A stretch of DNA of 64,000 bases from Dyella sp. C11 (GTDB taxonomy: Bacteria; Pseudomonadota; Gammaproteobacteria; Xanthomonadales; Rhodanobacteraceae). The notes under the pieces were generated by a model that did not search any database, was not told the origin of the DNA, and saw nothing but the letters and a program-made list of their open reading frames with translations. Of this stretch, positions 16,985 through 25,763 are shown one piece after another. Every line of letters starts with the position of its first letter. Position 1 is the stretch's first letter. The stretch covers positions 231,693 to 295,692 of the forward strand of contig NZ_QAVX01000003.1 of assembly GCF_003121485.1 (NCBI RefSeq). The letters are read 5' to 3'. A program made the position numbers and the translations under genes.

Positions 16985-18574
16985 TCAGGCGACGACAGCT
17001 TCCTCTGCCACCTCATCCACCGGCAGGCGGATCAGGTAATCGAAGGCGCTCAGCGAAGCCTTGGAGCCTTCGCCCATCGCGATGACGATCTGCTTGTACG
17101 GCACGGTGGTGACATCACCCGCGGCAAACACGCCGGGGATGGAGGTCTCGCCGCGCGCATCCACTTCGATCTCGTGGCGTGGCGACAATTGCACCGTGCC
17201 CTTCAGCCAGTCGGTGTTGGGCAGTAGGCCGATCTGCACGAACACGCCTTCCAGCGCCACGCTGTGAGTCTGGCCGCCGACGCGGTCGGTGTAGTTGAGG
17301 CCGGTCACCTTCTGGCCATCGCCGGCCACTTCGGTGGTCTGCGCGCTGACGATGATGTTGACGTTCGGCAGGCTGCGCAGCTTGCGCTGGAGTACTTCGT
17401 CCGCACGCAGCTTGCTGTCGAATTCCAGCAGCGTGACGTGACCCACGATGCCGGCCAGGTCGATGGCTGCTTCCACGCCCGAGTTGCCGCCGCCGATCAC
17501 CGCCACGCGCTTGCCCTTGAACAGCGGGCCATCGCAGTGCGGGCAGTAGGTGACGCCCTTGTTGCGGTATTCCTGCTCGCCCGGCACGTTCATGTTGCGC
17601 CAGCGGGCGCCGGTGGTAAGGATCACCGTCTTCGCCTTCAGCGATGCGCCGTTGGCAAGCACGATTTCGTGCAGACCGCCTTCGGTCGTGGCCGGCATCA
17701 GCTTTTCGGCGCGCTGCAGGTTCATCACGTCCACGTCGTACTCGTGCACGTGCTGCTCCAGCGCCGCGGCCAGTTTCGGGCCTTCGGTGTAAGGCACGGA
17801 GATGAAGTTCTCGATGGCCATGGTGTCCAGCACCTGACCACCGAAGCGCTCGGCCGCCACGCCGGTGCGGATGCCCTTGCGGGCTGCATAGATGGCCGCC
17901 GCTGCACCCGCCGGGCCGCCGCCGACCACCAGCACGTCGAACGGTGCCTTGGTCTTCAGGCGTTCCGCTTCGCGCTCATGGGCGTTGGTATCCAGGCGCG
18001 CCGCGATCTGCTCGATCGACATGCGGCCGGTGTCGAAGAACTCGCCATTGAGGTAGACGGTGGGCACCGCCATCACCTGGCGTTCGTTCACTTCATCCTG
18101 GAATAGCGAGCCGTCGATGGCGACATGCTTGATGTTGGGGTTGAGCACGCTCATCAGGTTGAGCGCCTGCACGGTGTCCGGGCAGCTGTGGCAGGTGAGC
18201 GACATGAAGGTCTCGAAGCGGTATTCGCCGTCGAGATTGCGCACCTGCTCGATCACTTCCTGCGTGGCCTTGGACGGATGGCCGCCCACCTGCAGCAACG
18301 CCAGCACCAGCGAGGTGAACTCGTGGCCCATGGGAATGCCGGCGAACGTCACGCTGACATCGGTGCCAAGGCGGTTGATGGCGAACGACGGCTTGCGTGC
18401 GTTGGTGCCGTCCAGTCGCAGCGAAATCTTGTCCGACAGCGGCGCGATGTCTTCCAGCAGGGCCTTCAGCTCCTGCGAGCTCTCGCCGCCATCGAGGGAG
18501 GCCACCAGCTCGATCGGGTGAACGACCTTTTCGAGGTAAGCCTGCAATTGGGACTTCAGATCGGCATCCAGCAT
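16985..18574 (-). CDS. ahpF: Alkyl hydroperoxide reductase subunit F
   Basis: The protein is 529 aa, close to the family length of about 520. AhpF is the FAD/NADH disulfide reductase that regenerates AhpC. The N-terminal double-thioredoxin domain carries the C128-H-S-C131 redox pair ([12 protein letters not shown]). The flavin domain has the FAD-binding [19 protein letters not shown], the active CPHC pair in [10 protein letters not shown], and the NADH-binding [21 protein letters not shown] 18574 is chosen over a longer open frame up to 18715. It follows ahpC by 159 bases on the same strand and ends at a terminator whose duplicate lies further on. Confidence 0.96.
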   Translation of the reverse strand: MLDADLKSQLQAYLEKVVHPIELVASLDGGESSQELKALLEDIAPLSDKISLRLDGTNARKPSFAINRLGTDVSVTFAGIPMGHEFTSLVLALLQVGGHPSKATQEVIEQVRNLDGEYRFETFMSLTCHSCPDTVQALNLMSVLNPNIKHVAIDGSLFQDEVNERQVMAVPTVYLNGEFFDTGRMSIEQIAARLDTNAHEREAERLKTKAPFDVLVVGGGPAGAAAAIYAARKGIRTGVAAERFGGQVLDTMAIENFISVPYTEGPKLAAALEQHVHEYDVDVMNLQRAEKLMPATTEGGLHEIVLANGASLKAKTVILTTGARWRNMNVPGEQEYRNKGVTYCPHCDGPLFKGKRVAVIGGGNSGVEAAIDLAGIVGHVTLLEFDSKLRADEVLQRKLRSLPNVNIIVSAQTTEVAGDGQKVTGLNYTDRVGGQTHSVALEGVFVQIGLLPNTDWLKGTVQLSPRHEIEVDARGETSIPGVFAAGDVTTVPYKQIVIAMGEGSKASLSAFDYLIRLPVDEVAEEAVVA

Positions 18575-18733
18575 GGGTGACTCCGTCGGTTGTTCGGGAT
18601 GAGCGCCGTCAGCACCTGCGGCTTGCGCCGGGCGTTGCGTGCCTTGGAATTCGTGGGGAAATCGGACCCGGCGTGAATCGCCGGGTCCCAGGCGGCCCGA
18701 TGCAGCGGGCCGCAAGACGGTAGAGCGAGTTGC

Positions 18734-19297
18734 TTAGATCTTGCCGACAAGGCTGAGCGACGGCTTCAGCGTCTTGTCGCCTTCCTGCCACTTGGCCGGG
18801 CACACTTCACCCGGATGAGCGGCAACGTACTGCGCGGCCTTGACCTTGCGCAGCAGCTCGGAAGCCGAACGGCCGATGCCGTTGTCGTGGATTTCGCACA
18901 GCTTGATCTGGCCTTCCGGGTTGATCAGGAAGGTACCGCGCAGGGCCAGGCCCTCTTCTTCGATCATCACGTCGAAGTTGCGCGTGATGGCGCCGGTCGG
19001 GTCGCCGATCAGGGTGTACTTCACCTTGCCGATCGCATCCGACGTGTCGTGCCATGCCTTGTGCGCGAAATGCGTATCGGTGGACACGCCGTAGATCTCA
19101 ACGCCCAGCTTCGAGAACTCGGCCTGATGGTCGGCCAGGTCTTCCAGCTCGGTCGGGCAGACGAAGGTGAAGTCGGCGGGGTAGAACACCACCACGGACC
19201 ACTTGCCCTTCAACGAGGCGTCGGTCACTTCGATGAACTGGCCATCCTTGAAAGCGTTGGCCTTGAACGGCTTGATTTCGGTATTGATCAACGACAT
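18734..19297 (-). CDS. ahpC: Alkyl hydroperoxide reductase subunit C (peroxiredoxin)
   Basis: This 187-aa typical 2-Cys peroxiredoxin reduces hydrogen peroxide, alkyl hydroperoxides and peroxynitrite. The peroxidatic Cys47 sits in [13 protein letters not shown], and the resolving Cys166 in [10 protein letters not shown]; the [14 protein letters not shown] loop is also characteristic. Length and sequence match enterobacterial AhpC throughout. It is first in the ahpC-ahpF unit. A promoter with an activator-type -35 region and a weak OxyR-like motif lies upstream. The 504 bp between ahpC and the divergent reductase hold no protein gene. Confidence 0.97.
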   Translation of the reverse strand: MSLINTEIKPFKANAFKDGQFIEVTDASLKGKWSVVVFYPADFTFVCPTELEDLADHQAEFSKLGVEIYGVSTDTHFAHKAWHDTSDAIGKVKYTLIGDPTGAITRNFDVMIEEEGLALRGTFLINPEGQIKLCEIHDNGIGRSASELLRKVKAAQYVAAHPGEVCPAKWQEGDKTLKPSLSLVGKI

Positions 19298-19334
19298 CGT
19301 TGTTTTTTCCGTTGTTGTGGTTGGTGAGGACTCA

Positions 19335-19363
19335 AGAATACGGTCTGGCTAACCATAGTTCTA
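19335..19363 (-). promoter_or_regulatory. Candidate ahpC promoter
   Basis: Reading the minus strand, TATTCT (19335-19340) lies 17 bases downstream of TAGAAC (19358-19363), leaving a leader of about 30 bases to the ahpC start. The poor -35 is what an activator-dependent promoter would have. ATAG and its degenerate repeats at 11-base intervals (19355 onward) vaguely resemble an OxyR tetranucleotide array, but only the first is a good match. Confidence 0.35.
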
Positions 19364-19409
19364 ATTGATTGTTGGCATCATGGCCATTGAGCGTAGCTAT
19401 GATCGAGCC

Positions 19410-19473
19410 CTGCGGTACCGGGCAAGGGGCGTGGAGCCTGCCACATCACCTTCGTGGTGTCGTGGGTTTTTTT
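19410..19473 (+). ncRNA. Candidate short RNA between ahpC and fpr
   Basis: A good -10 (TATGAT, 19398-19403) is followed about 65 bases later by an intrinsic terminator on the plus strand: CCACATCACC pairs with GGTGTCGTGG (two internal mismatches, 5-base loop), then seven T. No protein gene lies between them, so the terminator has no evident mRNA to end. The -35 region is weak. A short structured RNA divergent from ahpC is the simplest reading, but it rests on motifs alone. Confidence 0.3.
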
Positions 19474-19614
19474 GCAAGACAAGCGCGACGATGTGCCACG
19501 GCGTTCGCGCTGGCGTGCGAGCGATGAAAGCGCATCGCCGTGTCGCCCGGGTGACGCAGGAAAAACCCGTTGTCCGCTAGCAGGCGTCACGTGAGTTCTG
19601 CGTGATGCAAGACG

Positions 19615-19651
19615 CTCTTGCACAACAACTTTTGCGCAGATTGTGCAAGAG
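19615..19651. promoter_or_regulatory. 11-bp perfect inverted repeat upstream of fpr
   Basis: CTCTTGCACAA and its exact reverse complement TTGTGCAAGAG are separated by 15 bases, with a further TTGCGCA-like block in the spacer. The element is about 150 bases upstream of the reductase start. It could be an operator for a dimeric regulator or an RNA hairpin; no T-run follows, so termination is unlikely. Confidence 0.45.
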
Positions 19652-19801
19652 ACGAAAATCGCCATCGTGCAGGATTGACTTCAACCTGCCGAAACTTGTA
19701 CCTAGGACATAACGGTCGAGTCATACGACCTGCGCCAGGCTCCCCACGCTGTACATGCCTGGCCGCGTGCAACATCTCTTCACTTGGCAACGGTGGCTGC
19801 G

Positions 19802-20578
19802 ATGGTGGCATTGGCGACGGAGTACGTGATCGACGTTCATCACTGGAACGACAGCCTTTTCAGTTTTCGAACCACGCGGGATCCGGGTTTTCGATTCGAC
19901 AGCGGCCACTTCGTGATGCTTGGCCTGGAAGTGGAAGGCAAGCCGCTGATGCGGGCCTATTCCATTGCCAGTGCTAACCACGAAGAGCACCTGGAATTCG
20001 TGAGCATCAAGGTGGCCGACGGCCCACTCACGTCCCGCCTGCAGCACCTTAAGCCTGGCGACCCCCTCATCGTCAGCCGCAAACCCACCGGTACGCTGGT
20101 GTTGAACGCTTTGCGCCCCGGCAAGCATCTTTATCTGCTGGGCACCGGCACGGGGCTTGCGCCGTTCCTGAGCATCGTGCGCGACCCGGAAACGTACGAG
20201 CGTTTCGACAAGGTGGTGCTGGCTCACGGCGTCCGGCGTGTCAGCGACCTGGTGTTTGCCGAATACCTGGAGCGTGAACTGCCGAGCCACGACTATTTGG
20301 GCGATCTGGTGCGCGAGAAGCTGGTCTATTACCCCAGCGTGACGCGGGAACCCTTTCGCCACCGCGGGCGTCTTACGGATGCCATCGTGGACGAACGCAT
20401 GAGTGACTTCGCGGGCTTGCCGCCACTGAACCCCGAAACCGACCGGGTGATGTTGTGCGGTAGTCCGGCGATGCTGGATGACACGAGCGCCTTGCTGGAT
20501 GGTCGCGGCTTCAGGATTTCGCCGCGCACGCGCGAGCCGGGTGATTACGTGATCGAGCGTGCGTTCGTCGAAAGGTGA
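19802..20578 (+). CDS. fpr: Ferredoxin--NADP reductase (Fpr type)
   Basis: This reductase of about 258 aa transfers electrons between NADPH and ferredoxin or flavodoxin. The FAD-binding RAYSIASANHEEHLEF (RxYS motif) and the NADP-binding LLGTGTGLAPFLSI are both present, as is the C-terminal VMLCGSPAML. Sequence and size match bacterial subclass-II FPR proteins. ATG 19802 is used; an in-frame TTG at 19784 would add six residues and cannot be excluded, since neither has a clear ribosome site. It is divergent from ahpCF, and homologues are often induced by oxidative stress, which suits the neighbourhood. Confidence 0.88.
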   Translation: MVALATEYVIDVHHWNDSLFSFRTTRDPGFRFDSGHFVMLGLEVEGKPLMRAYSIASANHEEHLEFVSIKVADGPLTSRLQHLKPGDPLIVSRKPTGTLVLNALRPGKHLYLLGTGTGLAPFLSIVRDPETYERFDKVVLAHGVRRVSDLVFAEYLERELPSHDYLGDLVREKLVYYPSVTREPFRHRGRLTDAIVDERMSDFAGLPPLNPETDRVMLCGSPAMLDDTSALLDGRGFRISPRTREPGDYVIERAFVER

Positions 20579-20741
20579 ACGCAGGCGGCCCGGAGGCATG
20601 ATGATCGGGTAGCGGCGCAAACCATGCTCGTCGAAAAAGTGCGTTGTAACGCGGTGCTAAGGCTGGAAGTAGCCAGGGTAGGCACAAGTGCTTAGTCAAA
20701 CGTCCAGATAGAGACTCCGGCAGCCCCGAGGAGAGTCCGTC

Positions 20742-22658
20742 GTGTACGAATTGCTACGAACCATCGATTCACCGGCGCAGCTGCGTCAGCTCGACATGCC
20801 GGCGCTTCATCGTTTGGCGGGTGAATTGCGCGCCTTCATTCTGGAGAGCGTGTCGCGCACGGGCGGGCATCTCTCATCGAACCTGGGCAGTGTGGAACTG
20901 ACCATTGCGCTGCATTACGTGTTCGATACACCGGGTGATCGGCTGGTGTGGGACGTGGGGCACCAGTCCTATCCGCACAAGATCCTTACCGGCCGGCGCG
21001 ACATGATGGACGGCATACGCCAGGCTGGTGGCATTTCAGGGTTCCCTCGTCGTACGGAATCGGAATACGACACGTTCGGTACGGCGCACTCCAGCACTTC
21101 CATCTCGGCCGCGCTGGGCATGGCGCACGCCGCACGCATTCAATGTGAGCCGCGGCACAGCATTGCCGTGATCGGTGACGGCGCGCTGAGTGCGGGCATG
21201 GCGTTCGAGGCCATGAACAATGCCGGCGTAGCGGAGGACATGCCGCTGCTGGTGGTGCTCAACGACAATGACATGTCGATCTCGCCGCCCGTTGGCGCGT
21301 TGCGCTATTGCTTCGGGCGGCTCATTTCCGGCCGCTTCTATCAACAGGCAAGGCAAGGCGTGCATTACGCGCTGCGGCCGATTCCGCCGATCAATCACCT
21401 GGCGTCGCGGCTGGAATCGCAGATGAAAGGCATGGTGGTGCCGTCGCCGCTGTTCGAGGAATTCGGCTTCAACTACACCGGCCCCATCGACGGGCACGAT
21501 CTGGACGTGCTCATTCCTGCATTGCAGAACCTCAAGCAGTTGCGCGGGCCACAATTCCTCCACGTGATCACGCAAAAGGGGCACGGTTACAAGCTGGCGG
21601 AAGCTGACCCGATCCAGTATCACGGTCCGGGCAAGTTCGATCCGAAAGTCGGCCTGGTATCCGCTGCCAAGGCGTCACGCAAAAGCTATACGCAGGTCTT
21701 CTCCGAATGGTTGTGCGACGAAGCCGCGCAAGATCCACGCATCGTCGGCATTACGCCGGCCATGCGCGAGGGATCGGGGTTGGTGGAATTCGAGAAACGT
21801 TTTCCGGATCGCTATTTCGACGTCGCCATTGCCGAGCAGCATGCGGTGACCTTTGCCGCGGGCCTTGCCACCGAAGGGTTGCGGCCGGTAGTGGCGATCT
21901 ATTCCACCTTCCTGCAGCGCGGTTACGACCAGCTTATTCATGACGTCGCGCTGCAAAACCTGCCGGTGGCGTTCGCCATCGACCGCGCTGGCATCGTGGG
22001 TGCCGATGGCGCCACGCACATGGGTGCGTTCGACCTTGCCTACCTGCGCTGTGTGCCGAACATGGTGGTGATGGCGGCATCGGACGAAAACGAATGCAGG
22101 CAGATGCTGCATACCGCCGTGAATCATGAGGGCCCATGCGCCGTTCGCTATCCGCGAGGCACAGGGCCGGGCGTGGCGACGGAAGCCGGGATGACAGTGC
22201 TTCCCATCGGCAAGGGTGAAGTGCGACGACATGCCGGCACGCCTGCGGGCCAGCGCGTGGCCATTCTTGCGTTCGGGTCCATGGTTGCGCCCAGCCTGGC
22301 TGCGGCGGAAGCGCTGGATGCGGCGGTGGCGAACATGCGTTTCGTGAAGCCGCTGGACGAAGCACTTGTTCGTCACCTGGCGCAGACGCATGACGCGCTC
22401 GTCACGGTGGAAGAGGGCTGCCTTCAAGGCGGCGTGGGCTCGGCCTGTCTCGAATGCCTTGCCGATGCCGGCATAAGCGTGCCGGTACTTCGCCTCGGGC
22501 TTCCGGACGAATTCGTGGAGCACGGCGATCCCGCCGGTCTGCTCAATCACTACGGACTGGACGCCGAGGGGATCCGTGCGTCCATTCAGCGCTTCACGGA
22601 GCGCGTGCTGGCACCGCGATCCAATTACGCCGTGGCATGGGAGGTTCGTTCTTCATGA
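20742..22658 (+). CDS. dxs: 1-deoxy-D-xylulose-5-phosphate synthase
   Basis: This 638-aa thiamine-diphosphate enzyme condenses pyruvate and glyceraldehyde 3-phosphate, the first step of the MEP pathway. Motifs: [36 protein letters not shown], the ThDP-binding [16 protein letters not shown], and [21 protein letters not shown] sequence ([17 protein letters not shown]). The GTG start follows GAGGAG. The stop overlaps the ispH start by 4 bases, so dxs, ispH, dxr and probably ispA form one operon leading into the hopanoid genes. A housekeeping dxs probably exists elsewhere, but that cannot be seen here. Confidence 0.95.
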   Translation: MYELLRTIDSPAQLRQLDMPALHRLAGELRAFILESVSRTGGHLSSNLGSVELTIALHYVFDTPGDRLVWDVGHQSYPHKILTGRRDMMDGIRQAGGISGFPRRTESEYDTFGTAHSSTSISAALGMAHAARIQCEPRHSIAVIGDGALSAGMAFEAMNNAGVAEDMPLLVVLNDNDMSISPPVGALRYCFGRLISGRFYQQARQGVHYALRPIPPINHLASRLESQMKGMVVPSPLFEEFGFNYTGPIDGHDLDVLIPALQNLKQLRGPQFLHVITQKGHGYKLAEADPIQYHGPGKFDPKVGLVSAAKASRKSYTQVFSEWLCDEAAQDPRIVGITPAMREGSGLVEFEKRFPDRYFDVAIAEQHAVTFAAGLATEGLRPVVAIYSTFLQRGYDQLIHDVALQNLPVAFAIDRAGIVGADGATHMGAFDLAYLRCVPNMVVMAASDENECRQMLHTAVNHEGPCAVRYPRGTGPGVATEAGMTVLPIGKGEVRRHAGTPAGQRVAILAFGSMVAPSLAAAEALDAAVANMRFVKPLDEALVRHLAQTHDALVTVEEGCLQGGVGSACLECLADAGISVPVLRLGLPDEFVEHGDPAGLLNHYGLDAEGIRASIQRFTERVLAPRSNYAVAWEVRSS

Positions 22659-23584
22659 AAGTGATCCTGGCCCAGCCACGTGGTTTCTGTGCCGGCGTCG
22701 TTCGCGCCATCGAGATTGTCGAGCGTGCGCTGCAACGCTTTGGCGCGCCGGTGTACGTGCATCACGAAATCGTGCACAACCGCCACGTGGTGGATGAGCT
22801 GCGCTACAAGGGCGCGATCTTCGTCGACGACTTGTCGCAGGTGCCCGAAGGCGCGCACGCGATTTTCAGCGCGCATGGTGTGGGGCGCACGGTTGAGGCG
22901 GTGGCGGAGCGGCGCCGGCTGCAGGTACTCGACGCCACGTGCCCCCTGGTGTCCAAGGTTCACCATCAGGGACAGCGCTACGCCGCCGAGGGCCGCACGG
23001 TGTTGTTGATCGGTCACGCCGGACATCCCGAAGTGGTGGGCACGCTGGACCAGATTCCGGGTCCCGTCCTGCTTCTTCAGGGCGTGGATGATGCCGAGTC
23101 GCTCGACATGCCTGCCGATGCACCGCTCGCCTACGTGTCGCAGACGACGCTGAGCGTGGATGACACGCGCCGCATCATCGATGTGCTGCGTCGTCGGTTT
23201 TCAAACCTGGCAGGCCCCAGCGTGGGCGATATCTGCTACGCCACGCAGAACCGGCAGAACGCCGTGCGCGAGCTGGTGGCGCAGGTGGACGTGTTGTTGG
23301 TGGTTGGTTCGCCGGCCAGTTCCAATTCGCGCCGCCTGCAGGAAATTGGCGAGGAATGCGGGGTGCCGAGCTATCTGTTGGCCGACGGCAACGAGCTCCT
23401 GCCATCGTGGGTGGCCGATGCGCGTACCATCGGCCTGACGGCAGGTGCTTCCGCGCCGGAATCCTGCGTCGACGATGTGATTCGCGCCTTGAGGCAGCTG
23501 GCTCCTGTGGAGCTGGTGACCATGGAAGGACGCCGCGAGCGCGCGGTGTTTCCCTTGCCCGTGGTGTTGGAGGCCGTGTCATGA
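22655..23584 (+). CDS. ispH: 4-hydroxy-3-methylbut-2-enyl diphosphate reductase
   Basis: This 309-aa iron-sulfur enzyme makes IPP and DMAPP in the last MEP step. The three cluster ligands are visible: C12 in PRGFCAGV, the Cys in [11 protein letters not shown], and the Cys in [10 protein letters not shown]. The catalytic Glu lies in GHPEVVGT, and SxSSN in PASSNSRRL. The start ATG overlaps the dxs stop (ATGA), as the stop does the dxr start. Placement of ispH directly after dxs is not the usual housekeeping arrangement (normally with lspA), supporting a dedicated isoprenoid module. Confidence 0.95.
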   Translation: MKVILAQPRGFCAGVVRAIEIVERALQRFGAPVYVHHEIVHNRHVVDELRYKGAIFVDDLSQVPEGAHAIFSAHGVGRTVEAVAERRRLQVLDATCPLVSKVHHQGQRYAAEGRTVLLIGHAGHPEVVGTLDQIPGPVLLLQGVDDAESLDMPADAPLAYVSQTTLSVDDTRRIIDVLRRRFSNLAGPSVGDICYATQNRQNAVRELVAQVDVLLVVGSPASSNSRRLQEIGEECGVPSYLLADGNELLPSWVADARTIGLTAGASAPESCVDDVIRALRQLAPVELVTMEGRRERAVFPLPVVLEAVS

Positions 23585-24789
23585 GCATGCAGCGCCTTGC
23601 CATCCTTGGTTCCACCGGTTCCATTGGAACCAGCACACTGGATGTCGTGGCGCGCCATCCTGATCGGTTCCGCGTCTTTGCATTGACGGCACATCAGAGT
23701 ATCGACCGACTGTTCGAACAGTGCGTGGCGTTTCTTCCGGACATTGCCGTGGTGGGTCACGCCGAAGGTGCCGCCGAGCTGGAGCAGCGCCTGCGCGCCG
23801 CACGCCTCTCTACCGAAGTGGCTTATGGGCCGCAGGCACTGGATGCCGTGGCGAGCGCATCGCGTTGCGACACCGTGGTGGCGGCCATCGTGGGTGCTGC
23901 CGGGTTGTCGTCGTCGCTTGCTGCGGCGCGCGCGGGCAAGAAAATCCTGCTTGCCAACAAGGAGGCGCTCGTCATGTCGGGCGCCTTGTTCATGCGTGCC
24001 GTGGCGGAACACGGCGCGACGCTGTTGCCGCTGGACAGCGAACACAACGCCATTTTCCAATGCCTGGGCACCAGCTCATGCACCGGTGCGGGCGTGGAGC
24101 GGTTGATTCTCACCGCCTCCGGTGGTCCGTTCCTTCATCGGGAGCTTGATACTCTCGACGACGTCACGCCCGACCAGGCATGCAAGCATCCCAACTGGGT
24201 GATGGGGCGAAAGATCTCGGTGGACTCGGCCACCATGATGAACAAGGGGCTTGAGGTCATCGAGGCGCGGTGGTTGTTCGACATGCCGCCCGAGCGCATC
24301 GAGGTGCTGATCCACCCGCAAAGCGTGATTCATTCGATGGTGGCTTACGCCGATCAATCCGTGCTTGCGCAGCTCGGCAACCCCGACATGCGCACGCCCA
24401 TCGCCCATGCCATGGCGCATCCTGATCGAGTCGATTCGGGCGTTGCACCGCTGGATCTCACGCGGATGTCCCAGCTGAGTTTTCACGAGCCCGACCTGGA
24501 GCGATTCCCGTGCCTGCGCCTCGGGCTGGATGTGCTGCGTAATGGCTGCGCTGCCAGCGTAACGCTGAATGCGGCAAACGAAGTCGCCGTCGACGCTTTT
24601 CTGCACGAACACATTCGCTTCACCGACATCGCACGAGTGATCGGTCACGCGCTTGACCGACTGCCGCCGCTGGCGCCGACCGCCGGGCTTGATGACATTC
24701 TTGCCGCCGACGAACTCGCCCGCGTCACGGCGCGGCAGTTCATGGCGCAGCAGACCAGGGGCTATACGCATGCCGTCGCTGTCCATTGA
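23581..24789 (+). CDS. dxr: 1-deoxy-D-xylulose-5-phosphate reductoisomerase
   Basis: This 402-aa NADPH enzyme converts DXP to MEP. The nucleotide-binding [14 protein letters not shown] opens the protein; [13 protein letters not shown] holds the metal-binding Asp and Glu, and [19 protein letters not shown] the substrate loop. All match DXR closely. It overlaps ispH by 4 bases and is followed 18 bases later by ispA. A copy outside the usual frr-uppS-cdsA neighbourhood suggests a paralogue dedicated to hopanoids, an inference that needs the whole genome. Confidence 0.95.
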   Translation: MSMQRLAILGSTGSIGTSTLDVVARHPDRFRVFALTAHQSIDRLFEQCVAFLPDIAVVGHAEGAAELEQRLRAARLSTEVAYGPQALDAVASASRCDTVVAAIVGAAGLSSSLAAARAGKKILLANKEALVMSGALFMRAVAEHGATLLPLDSEHNAIFQCLGTSSCTGAGVERLILTASGGPFLHRELDTLDDVTPDQACKHPNWVMGRKISVDSATMMNKGLEVIEARWLFDMPPERIEVLIHPQSVIHSMVAYADQSVLAQLGNPDMRTPIAHAMAHPDRVDSGVAPLDLTRMSQLSFHEPDLERFPCLRLGLDVLRNGCAASVTLNAANEVAVDAFLHEHIRFTDIARVIGHALDRLPPLAPTAGLDDILAADELARVTARQFMAQQTRGYTHAVAVH

Positions 24790-24807
24790 CGATAGGGAGA
24801 GGATTCC

Positions 24808-25746
24808 GTGAGTGAAGCGTTTCAGGTGAGGGCCGATTCCCCCGACGGACCCGCCATGACCGAGCCCTTGGAAACATGGATGCCGCGGATACTTCAGCGC
24901 ACCGAGCAGGCGCTGGATCGTTACCTGCCGCCGAAAGACATGGAGCCGACCGTCCTGCATGACGGCATGCGCTACGCCACGCTGGGTGGCGGCAAGCGCT
25001 TGCGTGCGTTGCTGTGCCACGCGGCAGGCGAGCTGGTGGATGCGGAAGAGGCTGTGCTCGATGGTGCGGCCAGCGCGGTCGAGATGATCCACGCCTATTC
25101 GCTGGTGCACGATGATTTGCCCGCGATGGACAACGATCTGCTGCGTCGCGGCCAGCCGACCGTGCATGTGCGCTACGGCGAGGCGATGGCGATACTGGTT
25201 GGCGATGGATTGCAGGCTCAGGCCTTCGCCGCGATCAGCGAACTGCCAGCTTCACCTTCGCAAAAGGTGGCATTGCTGAAAGAGCTCGCCAGCGCAAGCA
25301 GTTCATTGGGCATGGTGGGCGGTCAGGCGATTGACCTGGCCAGCGTGGGCCATGTGCTGACGCGCGATCAACTCGAACAGATGCACCGCCTGAAGACCGG
25401 CGCACTGTTGCGTGCGTCCATCTTCATGGGCGCCCATTGCGGTCCTGCGCCGGTGCCGGCGTCACTGCACGCGGCGCTGGACGACTACCAGCGTGCCGTC
25501 GGTCTCGCATTCCAGGTCGTTGACGACATTCTCGATGTCACCTCGGATGCCGCCACGCTGGGCAAGACGCCTGGCAAGGACGCGCAGGACAACAAGCCGA
25601 CCTATGTTGCCCTGCTTGGCCTGGACGCATCGCGCGCGCTGGCTGAAGAACTCGGCAAGCGCGCACGCGCCGCTTTGGCGCCGCTTGGCCCGCGCGCTGG
25701 CCACCTGCATGACTTGGCTGACATGGTGGTGCATCGCATCCGCTGA
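24808..25746 (+). CDS. ispA: Short-chain polyprenyl diphosphate synthase (farnesyl diphosphate synthase)
   Basis: This 312-aa trans-prenyltransferase adds IPP units to an allylic diphosphate. The first Asp-rich motif is DDLPAMDND (residues 102-110, with the two-residue insertion typical of bacterial FPP synthase), and the second is VVDDILDV. LGGGKRLRALL and MVGGQAIDL are also conserved. GTG 24808 follows GGAGAGG; ATG 24856 is an alternative that loses 16 residues. FPP made here would feed the squalene synthase encoded on the opposite strand. It ends 17 bases from the convergent copD stop. Confidence 0.93.
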   Translation: MSEAFQVRADSPDGPAMTEPLETWMPRILQRTEQALDRYLPPKDMEPTVLHDGMRYATLGGGKRLRALLCHAAGELVDAEEAVLDGAASAVEMIHAYSLVHDDLPAMDNDLLRRGQPTVHVRYGEAMAILVGDGLQAQAFAAISELPASPSQKVALLKELASASSSLGMVGGQAIDLASVGHVLTRDQLEQMHRLKTGALLRASIFMGAHCGPAPVPASLHAALDDYQRAVGLAFQVVDDILDVTSDAATLGKTPGKDAQDNKPTYVALLGLDASRALAEELGKRARAALAPLGPRAGHLHDLADMVVHRIR

Positions 25747-25763
25747 TTGTCGTTCGCCAACGC

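Larger units (their letters stand above)
16331..17060. repeat. Imperfect tandem duplication spanning the ahpF 3' end, terminator and REPIN
   Basis: Two diverged units can be read one after the other. Each contains, in order, an AAGCCGC...CAGGG start, the segment GACTTGAACTTTCCTCAC, a REPIN, an A-run plus CCGCCCTGTG hairpin, and the end of an ahpF reading frame. Unit one starts near 16331 and unit two near 16705, with an offset of about 350-375 bases. The real ahpF 3' end closes unit two. The 911-bp stretch 16074-16984 has no other gene; the long reading frames crossing it have no recognisable protein features. Confidence 0.7.

Noticed and set aside
19335..19391. Confident OxyR box upstream of ahpC
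   Set aside because: Only the first ATAG fits; the other tetranucleotides at the expected spacing match two of four positions or fewer, so it is mentioned only as a weak possibility.
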